Assembly (NCBI GenBank): GCA_027307335.1
Contig: DAHUXD010000034.1
Span: forward strand, 1 to 64,000
Reading direction: 5' to 3'
Origin: Acidobacteriota bacterium
GTDB lineage: Bacteria > Acidobacteriota > Thermoanaerobaculia > UBA5066 > Gp7-AA6
Length of the DNA stretch: 64,000 nucleotides
This document shows, piece by piece, positions 29,026-39,687 of this stretch (positions are counted from its first letter, which is position 1; every line of letters starts with the position of its first letter). The position numbers and the translations under genes are program-made. The notes below the pieces were generated by a model. That model saw only the letters and a list, made by a program, of their open reading frames with translations, did not search any database and was not told the origin of the DNA.

Positions 29026-29087
29026 GGGGTCCGGTCTCTCAAAGGGCGTTTTTCGCCCCGGAGATCACCCTTGAGAGACCTGACCCC
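29026..29087. repeat. 61-62 bp palindromic repeat, copy A
   Basis: The ends GGGGTCCGGTCTCTCAAAGG and CCTTGAGAGACCTGACCCC are inverted repeats. The loop region contains a second small palindrome. A second copy in the same orientation is at 39622-39682. The terminal wording resembles REP elements mobilised by RAYT transposases; no such transposase is in the window. Confidence 0.75.
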
Positions 29088-29091
29088 ACGG

Positions 29092-29097
29092 TAGGAT
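29092..29097 (+). promoter_or_regulatory. -10 box (TAGGAT) of a probable leaderless transcript
   Basis: TAGGAT ends exactly 6 bases before the GTG start at 29104, with no Shine-Dalgarno sequence between. Confidence 0.4.
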
Positions 29098-29103
29098 TGC
29101 CGT

Positions 29104-29619
29104 GTGTACGCCTCCATCGCGCGCGCCGTCCTCGATGAGTCCCACCGGCAGCGCGCGGGAATGGAGGTCGAGCGCCTCCGGGAGCGCTACCCCGAGGCTT
29201 CCCGGGACGAGCTGGCCGACAAGGTCATCCGGCGGGCCGCCGTGCAGTGCGCCGCCGCGGGCGCGCTGCTCGCGGGACCGGCCGCGTTCTTCGGCGCGAT
29301 GCCGTTCGGCGCCGACCTCGCGTACCAGGCCGTCTGGTTGAACCGCATGGTGCTCTCGCTCGCGGCGATCTACCGCGAAGACGACGCCCGCTCGCGGGCG
29401 GGGGGCGTTCTGGGCGGCGTCGCCGCGGGCCTCGGATCCGAGGTCCTCCGCCAGGGACTCGTCCGCGCGCTGCGCGGGGCGCTGCCGCGGCGCCCGGGCG
29501 TTCGCACCGCCGTCGGCGCGCTGGCCGGCGGCGCGCTCGGTTTCGCCGCGGCGATGGCCGTCGGCCGGTTCGCGCAGGACGCGTTCGGCGGGCGCCGCCG
29601 TCTTTTCGGCCGGCGATGA
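29104..29619 (+). CDS. Small membrane protein of unknown function
   Basis: A 171-residue protein with a charged helical N-terminus (RQRAGMEVERLRERYPEAS) and glycine/alanine-rich hydrophobic stretches (about residues 45-80 and 125-155) that could be membrane hairpins. The pattern recalls EcsC-like or glycine-zipper proteins, but no match is firm. The GTG start at 29104 has no ribosome-binding site but a -10 box 6 bases before it. Its stop overlaps the thiO start as ATGA, so the two are co-translated. Confidence 0.6.
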   Translation: MYASIARAVLDESHRQRAGMEVERLRERYPEASRDELADKVIRRAAVQCAAAGALLAGPAAFFGAMPFGADLAYQAVWLNRMVLSLAAIYREDDARSRAGGVLGGVAAGLGSEVLRQGLVRALRGALPRRPGVRTAVGALAGGALGFAAAMAVGRFAQDAFGGRRRLFGRR

Positions 29620-30731
29620 GCGGGCGCGCGCCCGACGTCCTCGTCGTCGGAGGAGGCCTGATCGGCTGCGCGCTCGCGGCGGAGCTCGCGGGCCGCGGCG
29701 TCGACGTCACCGTTCTCGACCGCGACGAGCCCGGCGCCGAAGCGTCCGGCGCGGCCGCCGGCATGCTGACGCCGCAATCGGAGGCGCAGGCCCGCGACGC
29801 GTTCTTCGATCTCGGGATCGAGAGTCGCGGGATGTATCCGAGGTGGATCGCCCGCCTCTCCGACGAGACCGGGATGGACACCGGCTACCGCTCCTGCGGG
29901 TTCCTGCAGTGCCGGTTCGCCGGCGAGACCGCCGGCGATTTCGAGTGGCAGCGCGCGCTCGGCCTCCGGGTCGTTGCGGAGAGCGGCGAGACTCTCGGCG
30001 CTCGCACCGGAGGACGCCTGTCTCCGCATGTGAACGGCGCGTTCTTCTTTCCCGACGAGGCCGTCGTGGACCCGCGGCTCCTGACGCGGGCCGCCTGGCT
30101 CTCGGCGCTCCGCCGCGGCGCGCGCGTGCGCACGCAGGTCGCCGTGCTCGGCTTCGTGATCGAGAAGGGAATCTGCCGCGGCGTCGAAACGTCGGAGGGG
30201 CGCGTCCCGGCAGGCGCCGTCGTGGACGCGGCGGGCGCGTGGGCGGCGTTCGAAGGGGCGCTTCCCCTGCGGCTGCCGATCGAACCCGTCCGAGGACAGA
30301 TCGTCGCCCTTCGGCTTCCGGCGCCGCCGTTCGATGCGCTCGTCGCGGCGTCCGACGTGTACCTCGTGCCGAGGCCGGACGGCTCGGTGCTTCTCGGGGC
30401 GACGATGGAGCGCGTCGGCTTTCGCAAGGCCGTGACCGCGGACGCGGTCGCGCGACTGATCGGCGCCGCGGCGCGCCTGATGCCCTCCCTCGGGGACGCG
30501 GTGTTCGCGAGCGCCTGGTCGGGGCTGCGCCCGGCGACCCCCGACGCGTTGCCCGTCCTCGGGGCGAGCCCGGTGCCGGGCCTCTACTTCGCGGCGGGCC
30601 ACCACCGCAATGGCATCCTGCTCGCGCCGGTGACGGCCACGATCGTCGCGGACCTGCTCACCGGCGGCCCGAAGCGCGACCTGTCCGCTTTCTCGATCGA
30701 GCGATTCGCGCCGGCGCTGCATCTCGCGTGA
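29616..30731 (+). CDS. thiO: Glycine oxidase ThiO-like FAD enzyme
   Basis: A 371-residue FAD-dependent D-amino-acid-oxidase-family enzyme. The dinucleotide motif is VLVVGGGLIGCALAAELAGR at the N-terminus, followed by EASGAAAGMLTPQSEA, typical of ThiO. The C-terminal FAD/substrate segment is WSGLRPATPDALPVLG and GHHRNGILLAP. In thiamine synthesis ThiO oxidises glycine to dehydroglycine for the thiazole ring. No thiG, thiS or thiC lies nearby, so the pathway role is inferred from the family. It is coupled to the preceding small membrane protein. Confidence 0.9.
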   Translation: MSGRAPDVLVVGGGLIGCALAAELAGRGVDVTVLDRDEPGAEASGAAAGMLTPQSEAQARDAFFDLGIESRGMYPRWIARLSDETGMDTGYRSCGFLQCRFAGETAGDFEWQRALGLRVVAESGETLGARTGGRLSPHVNGAFFFPDEAVVDPRLLTRAAWLSALRRGARVRTQVAVLGFVIEKGICRGVETSEGRVPAGAVVDAAGAWAAFEGALPLRLPIEPVRGQIVALRLPAPPFDALVAASDVYLVPRPDGSVLLGATMERVGFRKAVTADAVARLIGAAARLMPSLGDAVFASAWSGLRPATPDALPVLGASPVPGLYFAAGHHRNGILLAPVTATIVADLLTGGPKRDLSAFSIERFAPALHLA

Positions 30732-30766
30732 CCCGTCGAAACGGCCGTCGATCCGCCGACTTCGGC

Positions 30767-30772
30767 TAGAAT
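30767..30772 (+). promoter_or_regulatory. -10 box (TAGAAT) upstream of the radical SAM gene
   Basis: TAGAAT at 30767-30772 lies about 80 bases upstream of the chosen ATG in the gap after thiO. The -35 region is not clear. Confidence 0.35.
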
Positions 30773-30850
30773 CGGCACACGGGGCCCGGTCCGCTCCCGC
30801 CCAGGGCATGGAGCGTGCATCCGGGACGGGGGAAGGGGAAGACAGCCAAC

Positions 30851-32713
<1,863 letters not shown>

Positions 32714-32715
32714 CC

Positions 32716-32736
32716 CTCGCGCGCCGAGCGCGCGAG
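32716..32736. terminator. Bidirectional hairpin between convergent genes
   Basis: CTCGCGCG-CCGAG-CGCGCGAG is a perfect 8-bp stem located between the stop codons of the radical SAM gene and the helicase gene. No T tract is present. Confidence 0.5.
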
Positions 32737-32752
32737 ACTCCTCCGGCCCCGG

Positions 32753-34165
32753 TCAGCCCCTCCGGCCCCACCGCGGCGTGACCGCCGCCGCCGGCCCAGC
32801 GGGACGTGCGACCGGACGGTGGGAGGGCGCCGCGGGCCCCGCGGGACGATGCGAGGGCGCTCCCGGCCGCCCGCTCCGGGCAGAGCGTTCCCCCTTCTCC
32901 CGCCGGCGCGCCTCCTCGGCGGCCTGGTGCGCGATGCGCCGCTCGGCCTTCTCCTTCGCCCGGCGGCGCTCCTCGGCCTTGCGCGCGCGGATCGCCGCGA
33001 TGCGCTCGGCGATCGGCACCTCGAAGCGCTCGGCGGGCGCCTTCGCGTAGTCGAACCCCGGCACCGTGATGCGCGGCAGGCCCCGCCCGATCGCGCGTTC
33101 GATCGCCGCGAGGTCCGTCGCCTCCTCGGGCGCGACGAACGTGAAGGCGTCGCCGGTCATTTCCGCGCGGGCGGTGCGCCCGACGCGGTGGATGTAGTCC
33201 TCCGGAACGTGGGGCACGTCGAAGTTGACGACGTGCGACAGCGCCTCGACGTCGATGCCGCGCGCCGCGATGTCGGTCGCGACGAGGACGCGGTAGCGCC
33301 CGTTCTTGAAGCCGGCGAGGGCCTCGGTCCGCTGCGCCTGGCTGCGGTTGCCGTGGATGCGCTCGCAGTCGACACCCTTCTTCGCGAGCGTCTCGGCGAG
33401 CCGGTTCGCCCGGTGCTTCGTGCGCGTGAAGACGAGGACGTTCTTGATGTCGCCGCGCTTCAGGAGCTCGAGGAGGAGCGGCGCCTTCAGGTTCTGCGCC
33501 ACGGGGTAGACCGCCTGCGTGATGCCGACGGCCGGCGCCGCCTGGCGCTCGATGTTGACGGTGAACGGGTTCTTCAGCATCTCGCGCGACAGCTGCGCGA
33601 TCGGCGGCGGCATCGTCGCCGAGAAGAAGAGGGTCTGGCGCCGGTGCGGGAGGTGCTTCAGGACGCGGCGGATGTCCGGCAGGAAGCCCATGTCGAGCAT
33701 GCGATCCGCCTCGTCGAGGACGAGGACCTCGAGGTGCTCGAGCTTCGCGTACGGGAAGCGGAAGTGGTCCAGGAGCCGCCCGGGGGTCGCGATCATGACG
33801 TCGACGCCGGTGCGAAACGCGTGCTCCTGGGGCCCCATGGCGACGCCGCCGAACACGGCCGCGGACGAGAGCGCCGTGTGCACGGTCAGCTCGCGCGCGT
33901 GCTCGTCGATCTGGGCGGCGAGCTCCCGCGTGGGCGTGATGACGAGCGCGCGGGTCGTGCCGCGCTTCTTGCCCATCAGGTGATGCAGGATCGGCAGCAG
34001 GAACGCGGCCGTCTTGCCGCTGCCGGTCATGGCGCAGGCGAGCAGGTCGCGGCCGGCGAGCGCCGGCGGAATGGCGTCCGACTGGATGGGCGTCGGGCGC
34101 GTGAAGCCCATTTCCTTCACGCCGCGCAGGAGATCCGGGTGCAGCTCAAACTGGGAAAAAGACAA
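32753..34165 (-). CDS. DEAD-box RNA helicase
   Basis: A 470-residue ATP-dependent RNA helicase of the RhlE/DeaD type. All core motifs are present: Q motif (GFTRPTPIQ), motif I AMTGSGKT, Ia PTRELAAQ, Ib TPGRLLD, DEAD, SAT, and HRVGRTAR. The basic C-terminal tail (about residues 395-470) is Arg/Lys/Pro-rich and ends RPAGPAAAVTPRWGRRG, suited to RNA binding. The start was set at TTG 34165 because AGGAGG lies 7 bases upstream and the product then opens SFSQFELHPDLL as in RhlE; the longer frame to 34288 has no such site. Likely roles are ribosome assembly or RNA turnover. Confidence 0.94.
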   Translation of the reverse strand: MSFSQFELHPDLLRGVKEMGFTRPTPIQSDAIPPALAGRDLLACAMTGSGKTAAFLLPILHHLMGKKRGTTRALVITPTRELAAQIDEHARELTVHTALSSAAVFGGVAMGPQEHAFRTGVDVMIATPGRLLDHFRFPYAKLEHLEVLVLDEADRMLDMGFLPDIRRVLKHLPHRRQTLFFSATMPPPIAQLSREMLKNPFTVNIERQAAPAVGITQAVYPVAQNLKAPLLLELLKRGDIKNVLVFTRTKHRANRLAETLAKKGVDCERIHGNRSQAQRTEALAGFKNGRYRVLVATDIAARGIDVEALSHVVNFDVPHVPEDYIHRVGRTARAEMTGDAFTFVAPEEATDLAAIERAIGRGLPRITVPGFDYAKAPAERFEVPIAERIAAIRARKAEERRRAKEKAERRIAHQAAEEARRREKGERSARSGRPGAPSHRPAGPAAPSHRPVARPAGPAAAVTPRWGRRG

Positions 34166-34313
34166 GGAGATCCTCCTCGAGAATTCCGGCTGAATTGTTC
34201 TTGGTGACGAGAACGGAGGATCGCCGGAAGGCCTGCGTTCGCGGCGCGGGCCGCTTCCATGGGCCCGCGGGACGCTGCAGCCTGTCACGGCGCGCCCGAA
34301 AACGCAAGGGCGC

Positions 34314-34319
34314 TAAGAT
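34314..34319 (+). promoter_or_regulatory. -10 box (TAAGAT) of a probable leaderless transcript
   Basis: TAAGAT ends 8 bases before the GTG start at 34328, with no Shine-Dalgarno sequence between. Confidence 0.4.
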
Positions 34320-34327
34320 CCCGACTG

Positions 34328-34846
34328 GTGCGCGGGTGTCTCGCGGTTCTTCTTCTGGCGTTCGTCGGCTGTGGCGGGCCGGCCGGTCGTTCCGCATCCG
34401 CGCCGTCGCCGACGCCCGGCCCCGCCGTCGAGCCGCCCGGACTCGGCGAGCTGATGACCTTCAACCAGATGCGCCACGCGAAGCTCTGGTTCGCGGGAGA
34501 GGCCGGAAACTGGAAGCTCGCCCGGTACGAGGTCGACGAGCTCGGGGAGGGGTTCGACGACGTCGTGCGCTACCACCCCACGCACAAGGATTCCCCCGTG
34601 CCGCTCGGCCCGTCGGTCGAGAAGATCATCCGCGAGCCGCTCGCGGAGGTCGGCCGTGCCGTCGCCGCGGGGGACCGCGCGCGCTTCGAGAAGGCGTTCG
34701 ATGCGCTCACCGACGGGTGCAACCGCTGCCACCAGGCGACGAACTTCGGCTTCAACGTGGTGCAGCGGCCCTCGACGAACGCGTTTTCGAACCAGGCGTT
34801 CGCGCCGCCGGCGAACTCAGGAACCCCCGGACCAGACGCTCGATAG
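34328..34846 (+). CDS. CXXCH (cytochrome c-like) lipoprotein
   Basis: A 172-residue protein. The N-terminus VRGCLAVLLLAFVGCGG is a lipoprotein signal with a Cys15 lipobox. A single heme-type motif CNRCH lies near the C-terminus in DGCNRCHQATNFGF. The middle part has MRHAKLWFAGEAGNWKLARY, a helical segment I have seen in small c-type cytochrome-like proteins, but no formal family is assigned. If the heme is bound it is probably periplasmic, membrane-tethered electron transfer. The last 30 bases overlap the convergent phosphatase gene. The start at GTG 34328 is supported by the lipobox; the ATG at 34259 would give an unlikely 23-residue extension. Confidence 0.75.
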   Translation: MRGCLAVLLLAFVGCGGPAGRSASAPSPTPGPAVEPPGLGELMTFNQMRHAKLWFAGEAGNWKLARYEVDELGEGFDDVVRYHPTHKDSPVPLGPSVEKIIREPLAEVGRAVAAGDRARFEKAFDALTDGCNRCHQATNFGFNVVQRPSTNAFSNQAFAPPANSGTPGPDAR

Positions 34847-35500
34847 ACGTCCGGAGGCGACGGCCGCCGTCCCGGACGGCGACGGCGCGTAGTGCGAGAT
34901 GTCGTTGAAGAGCGACAGGCGCGCGTGCGACACGTCCTTGAAGTCGAGGATGTTGAGCGACGCCGGACTCTGGTCGAGGTGGTCGCGGTAACGGCGCAGG
35001 TCGAAGCCGAGGAGCGATCCGATCAGGAGGCGAATCGTCGCCTTGTGCGAGGCGAGCAGGACGTACTCGCCGGGATGCGCGCCGACGATCCCGAGAAGGG
35101 CCGGCAGGGCGCGCGCCGTCGCCGCGAGCCCCGTCTCGCCGCCGGGCGGCGCGAAGGAGAAGGGGTCGCCCACCCAGCGGGCGTATTCCTTCGGGTACTC
35201 CCGCTCGACGTCCGCCCGCGTCTTTCCCTCCCAGTGGCCGTGCGAGATCTCGCGCAGGCCGTCGACCGGCGTCACCGGCTTGCCGTGGGGCGCCGCGAGG
35301 ATGCGCGCCGTCTCCATCGTGCGTCCGAGCGGGCTCGCGTAGAAGGCCGCGATCGGTTCGCCCGCGAGCCGCGCCGAGAGCCTGCGCAGCTGGTCGCGGC
35401 CGCCGTCGGACAGCGCGACGTCGGTCTCGCCGGCGAAGCGATCCTCCGCCGAGAGAACGGTCGACCCGTGCCGAACGAGGAAGACCCGAGTCGCCGTCAT
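34817..35500 (-). CDS. Histidine phosphatase family protein
   Basis: A 227-residue phosphoglycerate-mutase-like phosphatase. The catalytic His is in FLVRHGSTVLSAEDRFAG, the second active-site segment is YASPLGRTMETARILA, the acid is in REISHGHWEGKT, and the C-terminal His is in VLLASHKATIR. Members include alpha-ribazole phosphatase (CobC) and sugar phosphatases; the substrate is not determined by the visible residues. The ATG at 35500 overlaps the stop codon of the SUI1 gene upstream (ATGA). It is the last gene of the recQ-SUI1-phosphatase operon and converges on the CXXCH lipoprotein. Confidence 0.9.
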   Translation of the reverse strand: MTATRVFLVRHGSTVLSAEDRFAGETDVALSDGGRDQLRRLSARLAGEPIAAFYASPLGRTMETARILAAPHGKPVTPVDGLREISHGHWEGKTRADVEREYPKEYARWVGDPFSFAPPGGETGLAATARALPALLGIVGAHPGEYVLLASHKATIRLLIGSLLGFDLRRYRDHLDQSPASLNILDFKDVSHARLSLFNDISHYAPSPSGTAAVASGRLSSVWSGGS

Positions 35501-35847
35501 CCCTTCACCCGGATTCCTTTCTTCGGGAGGAGCTCGCGCAGCCGCTCCCGCTGATCCCCCTGCAGCTCGATCGAACCCGCGCCCGCAGCGCCGCCCGTGC
35601 CGCAGGCCTTCTTCAGGTCCCGGCACAGCGCGTCCAGGAACCCGCGGTTCTCGGGAAGCCCGTCGAGAACCGTGACGTGCTTGCCCGAGGCGCGGTTCTC
35701 GAGCCGGAGTTTCGCGGTGGGCCTCTCCGGAACGGGCGCGTCGTGCTTCGCCAGATTCCCGGAGCACCGGCAATCGTCCACGGGCCAGCCGCAGGTCGGG
35801 CAGAGACGTCCGCGATCGGTCGAATAGACGGCCCGGCCGCCGGCCAT
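35497..35847 (-). CDS. SUI1/eIF1-like translation factor with N-terminal zinc ribbon (YciH-like)
   Basis: A 116-residue protein. The N-terminus has CPTCGWPVDDCRC, a four-Cys cluster likely to bind zinc. The C-terminal half is the SUI1/YciH domain with KHVTVLDGLPENRGFLDAL, LKKACGTGGAA and LQGDQRERLRELLPKKG. SUI1 proteins take part in start-codon selection on the 30S subunit; bacterial YciH is thought to act in initiation fidelity under stress. The gene overlaps recQ upstream (TGATG) and the phosphatase downstream (ATGA), so it is tightly coupled to both. Confidence 0.85.
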   Translation of the reverse strand: MAGGRAVYSTDRGRLCPTCGWPVDDCRCSGNLAKHDAPVPERPTAKLRLENRASGKHVTVLDGLPENRGFLDALCRDLKKACGTGGAAGAGSIELQGDQRERLRELLPKKGIRVKG

Positions 35848-37694
35848 CAGCCCCCCTCCGAAGCGAAGAGGGCGAGCAGGTCCGCGCCGTAGGCCTCGAG
35901 CTTGGCGGGGCCGATGCCCGGGATCGCGGACAGGGCGTCGAGGGTCGCCGGACGCGCGGCCGCGAGCGCCACGAGCGTGCGGTCGTGGAACACGACGTAC
36001 GCGGGCACGGCCCGGCGCGCCGCCTCCTTGCGCCGCCACTCCCGCAGGACCTCGACGCGGCGCGGATCCGCCGGCGGCGCGTCGCCCGGGACGCCCGACT
36101 TCGAGCCCCGCGCCCGCCGCGGCTTCGGCAGCGGCGGCTCGGGAACCGTCAGGGCGACGCGCGTCGCGCGCCCCGCCATCACGTCGCGTCCCGCGCGCGT
36201 CAGCGACAGCGTGCGATACGTGTCGCGGCTCGCCTCGAGGAGCCCGCCGCCCTGCGCCGCGTCGATCCAGTCGGCGACGACCCGGGGACCCTCGGCGGCG
36301 AGAATCCCCGTCGTCGAGAGCGCGGCGAGCGCGTCCGGCAGACCCTCGAGGTCCCCGGTGAGCATGGCCACGATCCGCCGCTTGCCCCAGCGCTCCCCGG
36401 CCCGGACGACGCCGGAGAGGATCTTGCGCAGACGGAGGAGATCGTCCTCCGAGAGCTCGCGACGCCTCGAGCAGTTGCCGCAGAAGCCGCACGGACCGCC
36501 GGCCCCGCGCTCCCCGAAGTAGCCGAGGATCGTCGCGCGATAGCATCCCGTCGAGTCGGCGTAGGCGATCACGCGCGCGAGCTTCTCCCGGTCGAGGTCG
36601 CGCCGGAGCTCCCGGGGATCGGACTCGGCCGGGTCCTCGGTCTGGTCGATCAGGAACTCGCGCGTGCGAACGTCCACGAAGTTCCACAGGAGGGTCGCTT
36701 CGGCCCGCCGTCCGTCCCGGCCGCCGCGGCCGATCTCCTGGTAATACGCCTCGAGAGAGCCGGGAATCTCGAAGTGGACGACGGCCTCGACGTCGGGACG
36801 GTCGATGCCCATGCCGAAGGCGTTGGTCGCGCAGACGACCGGCAGCGACCCGTCGGCGAACCGGTTCTGGACCTGCGTGCGGCGGGGCTCGTCCATCCCG
36901 CCGTGGTACGCGGCGGCGGGGACGTCCGCCTCGACGAGGGCCTCGGCCGCTCGCTCGGCGCTCTTCCGCGTCGCGGCGTAGACGAGGGCGCGGCGTCCGC
37001 GCACGAGGTCCGGGAGGAGCGCGCGCTTCTCGATCTCTCCGGAGACCCGCCGGACGTCGAGGAAGAGATTCGGGCGGTCGAAGCCGGCGACGAAGACCTC
37101 GGGCGTCTCCAGCCCGAGGAGCGCGACGATGTCGCGGCGGACTTCGGGCGTGGCCGTGGCGGTGAACGCGAGGATGGGAGGCCGTCCGGAGGAGCCGTCG
37201 GCGCGGCGGCAGCCCCGGGCCGCGTCGGCGAGCGCGCGGTAGTCGGGCCGGAAGTCGTGTCCCCACTCCGAGACGCAGTGCGCCTCGTCCACGGCGAATC
37301 GGGCGATCGGCGTCTCCGCGAGCAGCCGGCGGAAGGCGCCCGAGGCGAACCGCTCCGGGGCGACGTAGAGGAGGCGCAGGCGGCCCGCGCGCGCCGCGTC
37401 CTCCGCGTCTCGCCGTTGTGCGGGGGACGCGAGCGAGTGCAGCGCGGCCGCCGGGATCCCCTTTCGGCGGAGCTCGTCCACCTGGTCCTTCATGAGCGCG
37501 ATGAGCGGCGAGACCACCAGCGTCGGCCCCTCCAGGAGGAGCGCTGGCAGCTGGTAGCCGATCGACTTTCCGGAGCCCGTCGGCATGACGGCGAGCAGGT
37601 CCCGACCGGCGAGCGCCGCCCTGACGATGTCCTCCTGACCCGGGCGAAAGTCCTCGTGCCCGAAGTGGCGTCGGAGCGCGGCGCGAGGATCCAT
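35847..37694 (-). CDS. recQ: ATP-dependent DNA helicase RecQ
   Basis: A 615-residue 3'-5' DNA helicase for recombination and fork repair. The helicase core has MPTGSGKSIGYQLPA (Walker A) and FAVDEAHCVSEWGHDFRP (DEAH box), then QEIGRGGRDGR in motif VI. The zinc subdomain is visible in GCYRATILGYFGE and GPCGFCGNC. An RQC-like winged-helix region follows, and an HRDC domain at the C-terminus ends with IPGIGPAKLEAYG. The length agrees with E. coli RecQ. The ATG at 37694 heads the operon and is divergent from bipA, 65 bases away. Confidence 0.96.
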   Translation of the reverse strand: MDPRAALRRHFGHEDFRPGQEDIVRAALAGRDLLAVMPTGSGKSIGYQLPALLLEGPTLVVSPLIALMKDQVDELRRKGIPAAALHSLASPAQRRDAEDAARAGRLRLLYVAPERFASGAFRRLLAETPIARFAVDEAHCVSEWGHDFRPDYRALADAARGCRRADGSSGRPPILAFTATATPEVRRDIVALLGLETPEVFVAGFDRPNLFLDVRRVSGEIEKRALLPDLVRGRRALVYAATRKSAERAAEALVEADVPAAAYHGGMDEPRRTQVQNRFADGSLPVVCATNAFGMGIDRPDVEAVVHFEIPGSLEAYYQEIGRGGRDGRRAEATLLWNFVDVRTREFLIDQTEDPAESDPRELRRDLDREKLARVIAYADSTGCYRATILGYFGERGAGGPCGFCGNCSRRRELSEDDLLRLRKILSGVVRAGERWGKRRIVAMLTGDLEGLPDALAALSTTGILAAEGPRVVADWIDAAQGGGLLEASRDTYRTLSLTRAGRDVMAGRATRVALTVPEPPLPKPRRARGSKSGVPGDAPPADPRRVEVLREWRRKEAARRAVPAYVVFHDRTLVALAAARPATLDALSAIPGIGPAKLEAYGADLLALFASEGG

Positions 37695-37741
37695 GTCCTC
37701 ATATTGTCGCAGACCGCTGGCAACCGACGGCCCAGTCGGTG

Positions 37742-39619
<1,878 letters not shown>

Positions 39620-39621
39620 GT

Positions 39622-39682
39622 GGGGTCAGGTCTCTCAAAGAGCGACTTCGGCCTGGAAATCACCTTTGAGAGACCTGACCCC
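39622..39682. repeat. 61-62 bp palindromic repeat, copy B
   Basis: The ends GGGGTCAGGTCTCTCAAAG and CTTTGAGAGACCTGACCCC are perfect inverted repeats. It is in the same orientation as copy A at 29026-29087. It lies between the bipA stop codon and the convergent first surface-protein gene, where it could fold as a bidirectional terminator. Confidence 0.8.
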
Positions 39683-39687
39683 GTTGG

